Assembly (NCBI GenBank): GCA_037074705.1
Contig: CM073590.1
Coordinates: 1,388,001 to 1,452,000 of the forward strand
Length of the DNA stretch: 64,000 bases
Origin: Zhengitettix transpicula
Lineage: Eukaryota > Arthropoda > Insecta > Orthoptera > Tetrigidae
Direction: 5' to 3'
A program made the translations under genes and the position numbers. Below, one piece after another: positions 58,291 to 64,000 of the stretch (positions are counted from its first letter, which is position 1; the number at the start of each line of letters is the position of its first letter). A model generated the notes under the pieces. It saw only the letters and a program-made list of their open reading frames with translations, had not been told where the DNA came from and did not search any database.

Positions 58291-60010
58291 CAGCTCATAG
58301 AAATTATACTTTTCTGTTTGCTATTTAAATAAATGAATTTAAAAATTCTGTAGTGTTATAATTTTGTAACCAACACTACATAGACGAGAAATAATATTTT
58401 CAGCGTGTTACAATTACGTCCCAACACGAGGATATGATAGATATGAATATATTTTTCTTTATATATTGAAAAATCGATCAATATTGTTTTTTGTGTGTAA
58501 TCCCTTAACATCGAGATAGTCGTTGACGTTGCCTCAGACTTCATACTCGCATTTATAGAAATATGAGTCCGAACAGCAAGAGTGCTCTGGTTGAAAAGAT
58601 TGAATGAGATTTATAAGTCTTCCGCCTCCGGGAAACATATCTAAATATAGTTTGGTTGGTTCTCGTAAAAGCCTGCAGCGTGCAGCTGCAACAACTCAAT
58701 TCTCCAAGAACTAAATTGATTTATATAAATATACTACATTTCCTATGAAACTGCCAGTGAGAACTGTATGTACAGTCCACTTCATATCATATTTAGTGCT
58801 ACGCAAAATTAATTCTTTTCTCGAATATTTTATAATCTCACAAGCTATATTTAATTACATGTCTTTTAAAAATATAGTGGTTATAAAAGGGTGTACATTT
58901 TGCTAATTATTGTTTGTTGTACCTGCCAGAAATTAATTCGGTCATGATAAAATGTATATCACATTAAAGTTGAATTTCTGTTTACGCACTCGATATATGT
59001 TAGTTATTATAGCACGCGTCAGCCGCGAAGGCATGTGGCGCAGATTCACAGAGGGGAGGCAGCCCGAAATCAACACATACACGATACCACCTAACCCGGT
59101 CAACCTTTAGGCGCTTATTGAAGCTGATTTTTCACGTGCGCAGAAGGGCCGCCATATTTGACACATACTATAATTGTAAGAGATGGTGGATTTTCCCTAT
59201 CTAAATTATGAATAACATACTTTCGGGTTACCAACTGTGAAAAATATTTATTATTCCACAATATTTCCATTGTTAACTTTGGCATTGCCGTCTGCAGCTG
59301 TTAACTTTAACACAAGTAATAGACGATGACTGATGGATATTGTGCACTAATAAATATTCAGAAGAAGCTTACATTTGAAGCTCATGAAATATTTTTAGTT
59401 AAAGGAACAGGAGAATAATCTGGACGGAACCAGGAAGAGAACACGAGTATCCCTATTGATAAACATGCGCTCTAACCATTGTCCTTCCCGAGTCGACTCC
59501 AGGTCTAGCACGAGATATCTCCATCCACTATTCTGTAGCCAGAGTCCGGCTTCATCTACAATCCACATTATCACAATTCTCATGACCTAACTTCAGAAGT
59601 TAGTGAAGGGTGGATATATTGCGGTGAATTGCTAATAGTTTAATTCAGAAGAAACAGAAGAAGCTTAAATTCCAAGTCACATAGACCATGAAATATTTTA
59701 AATTTAAGGATCAGTATGGAAAAATCTTGACCCGATCGGGTCTCCCAAATGGTACACTATTCTTCATAGTCAACCTAAAATAATGAATATACTTCCAAAA
59801 AAATTCAACCTTTTGAAAAACAGGAATTTTTGACTTAATACTTGGGATCCGGGATAGCTGCATTGTTTAAGGAACTTTTTTCATTTTCAAATGTTAATAG
59901 GTATTCAAATTTGTAAAGGATATAAATTTAACAAAAAACAGTGTTGTATTTAAAAGAAAAATATGTTGTAACATTACCGGACAATATTATAGATAAGTAT
60001 ATTGGATAAA
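58291..60010. other. Non-coding stretch
   Basis: GGGCCGCCATATTTGAC at ~59148 resembles a YY1/Pho-type site in a GC-richer patch (59015-59160). The minus frame 59395-59583 is unrecognised. Otherwise AT-rich. Confidence 0.35.
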
Positions 60011-60062
60011 GAATAAGAAAGTTAGCCAATTCCGACAAAAAAGTGATAATATAAATACCACA
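60011..60062 (-). repeat. Inverted copy of PLE 3' tail at the PLE 3 5' border
   Basis: 52 bp that are the reverse complement of 61572-61623 with one clear mismatch (CCGACA vs CAGACA). It joins directly to the RT sequence TTTGCTTCTACTGGCAG, so a piece of 3' terminus is fused in inverse orientation to a 5'-truncated body. Penelope elements are known for such inverted terminal segments. Confidence 0.9.
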
Positions 60063-61640
60063 TTTTGCTTCTACTGGCAGTCCCTTACACATCATTTCTT
60101 ACTACATTCATAACATGTTTTCTAAAGCCCTCAATGAATAAAACCATTATTCTGTTAAAAACTCTTATCAATTTATTGATAAAATAAAGCACCTCACCGT
60201 CCCTCATGACTACTCTTTAATTTCTCTTGATTACGTTTCCTTATTCAATGATTTAGTCATTAACAGTTTTATAAACAGATGGTCCATTTTCAGTCAATAT
60301 ACTAAAATTCCACTTTATTAAATTTTATGCATTATAAATCTAAACCTCAATTCCACTTATTTCAAGTTTAATCAAAGGTTCTCCCATGGGAAGTCCCCTT
60401 AGTTATTTTATTTCAGAGATAGTCATGAGACATTTAGAAACTTCTTGTCTTTCTCTACTTCCTGTCCAACCTCTTCGTACAATATATATGTAGATGACAT
60501 TTTTTGTATTGTTAATACCTCTCAAATCAACATTATAGTAAATACTTTCAATAATTATCGTCCCAACTTACAATTCACCCATGAACTTGAATTGAACCGT
60601 TCTCTTAATTCCCTTGATGTCACTGTAGCCATTCACAATTCTTCCATTGTCACCAATTGGTTCAGAAATCCTACATACTCTGGACGTGTTCTCAATAATC
60701 TTTCTGATCATCCTGCAAACCAAAAGAGAGCTATGGTATACAATCTTGTAGACAGAGCTATATTACTTTCTAACTCCTAGTTCCATCAACACAATTTAAA
60801 TGTTGTCCAGAACATTTTCATCTGAAATGAGTACCCTTTAAGTTTTATTATTAAACACATAAACAGTAGATTTAACAAAATCCAATATCCTATTGTCAAT
60901 CGTCCCCAATCACGTCAAGCCAATTTTTTACTCGTAATTACTTATTACAAATTTCTACATCACAAATTTATCCAAATAATCACAGAATATCAAATATCCA
61001 TCATTTACAGATCGACCAATATCCTTTCATACTTGATTAAGTACCACTTGACACCTACAGCAAACATTGTGTTGTTTACAAAATCTCTTGCTCTAATTGT
61101 AATTCCTGCTACATAGGGCAAACAAAACGTTCCCTTAATACATGTATCAAGTAACATATATCTAATATCAAACTTTCCATTGATAAACAATCTGTAGTAT
61201 CCAAACATATAATCAATTCTGAACAAACATTTGATTGGCAAAATGCTAAGATTTTAGACATTGACAGCAGGTCCCATTCCAGATTGTTTTCAGACTCATA
61301 TCAGAGATGTTTCACATTAAATTCAACATCGCAGCTATTAATGCACAATCAGACACTATTAAACTCAATAATTTCTATGATCCCTTATTATTACGCTAAA
61401 CCTTCTGTTTTCCCATTGTCGTTGCTCCCTAATTGTTACGCTAACCCTTTGGATCTCCCAATGTCGTTTCGTTTTCGTCGCTTTTGAGTTTTATCAACTG
61501 ACAAGTGCAGTTGTGTCTCTCTAAGCTCTTCTTCGCACCTGAGGAAAGGGACAAGGATTTCAGAGACGTTGTGTGGTATTTATATTATCACTTTTTTGTC
61601 TGAATTGGCTAACTTTCTTATTCATTATTTTCAATCAGAC
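60063..61640 (+). mobile_element. Penelope-like element 3 (PLE, 5' truncated)
   Basis: Closely related to PLE 1 and better preserved. Blocks include FASTGSPLHIISYYIHNMFS (60061), SLDYVSLFN (~60220), the RT catalytic YVDDIF at 60487-60504 (intact YVDD), LNSLDVTVAIHNSSIVTNWF, and the GIY-YIG endonuclease CVVYKISCSNCNSCYIGQTK at about 61067-61126 with YIG intact (61110-61118). The downstream block SEQTFDWQNAKILDIDSR follows. The 3' end has CACCTGAGGAAAGGGACAAG, GAGACGTTGTGTGGTATTTA and TGTCTGAATTGGCTAACTTTC. Stops and frameshifts remain (e.g. within the palm and after the endonuclease start). It is flanked by inverted 52-bp copies of its own tail end. Confidence 0.85.
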
Positions 61641-61689
61641 GTAATTTTTCGTTTTTTTATATCGGATACTATATTTGTATAAGTAAATT

Positions 61690-62640
61690 ACAATTATTGT
61701 GACAACAATAGTCTTAACTTCCTTGACGTTTTTCTTTCATTTGTAAATTTTTAATTATTGACGAATTGGTATAGAAAACCAACCTTTTCTGGACGCGCTA
61801 TACATTACTTGTCGAATCACCCAATCAGCCAAAAAAGGACTATAATTTTTAATCTCGATGACAGGGCCATACTTCCCCCGGATCCCAATTTTCACTCCAA
61901 AAATATAGACAGCGTCACTAATATTCAACTAGCTAATTATTCTACTGCTTCTATTATCATGATTAGTATCGACAATAGACTCAATAAACTTTTTGTATAT
62001 CAACTCATCAGGACCTCAATTTCCCCAGTATCAAGATAAAAATATAATGGTCTTCATAATGGCATAACAAAATTGCTGGGCCAATATGATATTGGCATTA
62101 TTTAAAAACTCCCTGGCATGTTATGTTAAGAATGGTAAAGACTCGACTCCTAAGGACCGTGATTTTGTTGTTTACAAAATTGAATTTGGCGTGTATATTG
62201 GTCAAACTAAAAGGACTTTAAAGACGAGAATAAAGGAGCACAGACTGATAAGCACTCGGTTATTTCTAAACACATTTATTTAAATTATCATAACTTTAAA
62301 TGGACGGATGTCAGGATCCTTGACGTTGAAAGTAACTCTTTTTCCAGACTTATATGTGAAATGATAAATAATATAATTAATAAGAACAATTCTATTAATG
62401 TCCAGAGTAATACTGAAGCTCTCAGTAAAATATATTATCTTTTGCTCAGTTAATGGCATCTTATTGTTGTCTTTGATTGGTTTGAATACGCAGGAACCTT
62501 CTTTACTCAGTATCTTTACATTGCTACACTTGAAAAGGTCCACCAATTGGTGGGGGGAAACGTTGTGTCTTGGTGATTTTAATTATCAACTGTCTGTTAA
62601 ATTAGCCATTCTATTTCGGTCTTAAGAAGGTTTCTGTTGT
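61690..62640 (+). mobile_element. Penelope-like element 4 (different lineage, 5' truncated)
   Basis: Begins inside the RT C-terminal part: LNFLDVFLSF, TNWYRKPTFSGRAIHYLSNH and FNLDDRAILPPDPNFHSKNI (frame 61758-62039). The endonuclease is VVYKIEFGVYIGQTKRTLKT (frame 62086-62283) with YIG intact and shortened between the cysteines. HNFKWTDVRILDVESNSFSR and INVQSNTEALSKIYYLLLS then complete the protein near 62454. Sequence differs from PLEs 1 and 3, so it is a separate family, about 50 bp downstream of PLE 3. The 3' flank runs to the hairpin element at 62700. Confidence 0.8.
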
Positions 62641-62699
62641 AATTAAAAGCGGTATAAGGAATTTTATTAAAATAAAAACATTAAATTTGAATTATTATC

Positions 62700-62868
62700 A
62701 AGCACATGGTTTAAATATTGAAGACTTTCCCGGTGTATCTGTTCCATAAACAGTTCTCGGTATTCTTCGCCTAGAAGATGACAACAGAGCTTTCAGTCGT
62801 CGAAACGTTGCGTTTAAATATATTTACCAGTGTGAATACCGAGAACTGATTATCGAAGCACATGGTTT
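62700..62868 (+). mobile_element. Small hairpin element with direct flanks and hammerhead-like core
   Basis: AAGCACATGGTTT occurs at 62700-62712 and 62856-62868 as flanking direct repeats (longer if one gap is allowed). Inside, a perfect 15-bp inverted repeat (CAGTTCTCGGTATTC, 62751-62765 and 62834-62848) encloses a PLE-end-like CTAGAAGATGAC...GTCGTCGAAACG, in which GATGAC and GTCGTC can pair. It may be the 3' end of PLE 4 or an independent short insertion. Confidence 0.45.
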
Positions 62869-63819
62869 GGTAGTCAACGTTAAGTTTAACATGTAAATGA
62901 GCCATTTATAACACAGTTTGAAATAAATAATAGTGTTTCGGTAAGAAGTTGGTATTAACATACCTTTCGTTGCTTTTCTGGCAGTTTATTAGGACGCGAC
63001 ATTTATAGGAAGTACTACTTTGAGAAAGTACCGCTTATTTAAACATATGAGCCAAAAACGTTTAAAATAATGTTTTTAATGCAGAGTGACTTATTTTTTT
63101 TAAAAAAATTTATTCTCTTGTAAAAAATAATCTTTGGTTATAGAACTCCTTTGTAGTGAATTGCTTGAAGCTAACGACTGAAATGACATCGATAGTTTAA
63201 AGATGAACTCTCCGCTTGTGTCGATACAAACGTAGCCCAGTTTCAATATTCATCCACCAATCCCGTAATTCCACTGCGGCCACTTTCACAAGTCAATAAA
63301 CGGACTATTTTGCACGATGGGCTATAAATAATTCACGAAGTCCTAACAATTGTTCTGTCAGAGGTTTGACATATCGACCGAAGCAATGACGCAGCACTTC
63401 TTCGCCCTCACACAGAAACACGTGGAAGTACTGGAATCTGTTTATTGGGTAACTACCGAGTCTTAGCAAAATAAGGTTGTTTCCGCACCGACCTTACTTT
63501 GTGCCCACGGCTCGGCTGAAAACAATAGCGCACCTGGAGCGAAATATTCATGATATGGCACAGAGTTTATATTTCAGGGAACATGGGCTGAGCCCCTGAG
63601 CTGCTTATCTGCGGAGCACGTCTTACGCGCAGAACAGTCTCAAAGGAGGTTTGCTAAAACCACTAGTTCTACGGGTATGGCGAAGCTTCATTGTATTCGC
63701 CTGACTAAATTTTTGTTATCTTGAAAATTAAAAACATGAACTATGTCCCATAAAGTTTCCATGTAATAATAACTCATCTTCAATTAATAGCAAGTAGTTA
63801 AATATCTACTAATAGCTCA
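62869..63819. other. Non-coding stretch, GC-richer at 63380-63670
   Basis: The GC-balanced part (CTCGGCTGAAAACAATAGCG, GCGGAGCACGTCTTACGCGC) has no recognised exon or repeat. The remainder is AT-rich. Confidence 0.35.
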
Positions 63820-64000
63820 GTTCCCTGCATTGTCCGGGTATTTATTTAAATTAGCACGGAGAAAGAATTTATTCGACACTAAACATTTCATTTAACCAGC
63901 ATCAATAACGTCAGTGTTTCAACCATTTGCCCACGTACATTTCTCCGGCGTCTAACTTCAAATAAACCAGGATGGTGACTGACGGTACTTTAACAACTCG
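63820..64000 (+). repeat. Repeat B copy (5' part, cut by window end)
   Basis: CCCTGCATTGTCCGGGTATT, TATTTAAATTAGCACGGAG, ACATTTCATTTAACCAGCAT and AACTTCAAATAAACCAGGAT match 24670-24820 closely. The element continues beyond the window. Confidence 0.75.

Noticed and set aside
1..64000. CRISPR arrays, rRNA, complete tRNAs, bacterial operons or prophage
   Set aside because: No regularly spaced direct repeats with unique spacers, no rRNA-like conserved segments and no dense ORF arrangement are seen; the sequence is eukaryotic repeat-rich DNA.

Overview
This window looks like intergenic or intronic DNA from a large, AT-rich, repeat-loaded animal genome, most probably an insect. The evidence is the set of transposon relics: Penelope-like (PLE), Jockey/CR1-type LINE, Tc1 and insect-type mariner, plus a total absence of long open reading frames. 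Placement in a polyneopteran-type insect (stick insect, cockroach or termite) is only an impression from the repeat mix. Nothing supports a bacterial or viral origin, and no complete protein-coding gene is visible.

Layout. 0-3 kb: 3' end of a CR1/Jockey-like LINE, two reverse copies of a GC-rich repeat (here 'repeat A') and a 53-bp tandem duplication. 5.8-13 kb: copies of an RTE/SINE-like family ('repeat B'), ending in an array with a 281-bp period. 13.7-15.6 kb: repeat A fragments and a foldback element with ~223-bp arms. 17.3-20.3 kb: PLE-terminus-like, hammerhead-like motifs and a broken mariner whose end is duplicated in inverted orientation. 21.7-25.8 kb: repeats A and B. 26.1-26.7 kb: an apparently perfect 275-bp tandem duplication. 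27.0-29.2 kb: a decayed PLE. 30.0-31.7 kb: a candidate GPCR tail exon and a mariner pseudogene. 35-46 kb: repeat A copies, a Tc1 relic with a 220-bp palindrome around a repeat A copy, and an antisense PLE. 47-53 kb: LTR-like fragments and PLE tails. 55.5-58.3 kb: two Jockey relics in opposite orientations. 60-62.9 kb: two more PLEs, one with an inverted terminal copy, and a small hairpin element between short direct repeats.

The main host-gene signal is an 85-bp open segment at 30032-30116 between good splice sites. Its translation resembles the helix 8/palmitoylated C-tail region of class A G-protein-coupled receptors. It ends in phase 0, and phase-0, GC-rich candidate terminal segments lie downstream at 32162, 38169 and 49220. 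If these are real, much of the window is intron of a receptor gene transcribed on the + strand. No upstream transmembrane exon was found here, so this remains a hypothesis.

The most unusual aspects are the density of PLE ends carrying hammerhead-like cores, the inverted or foldback arrangement of several elements, and the many copies of repeat A, a GC-rich repeat I cannot place in a known class. All repeat identities were read by eye from translated motifs; none was confirmed by database search.
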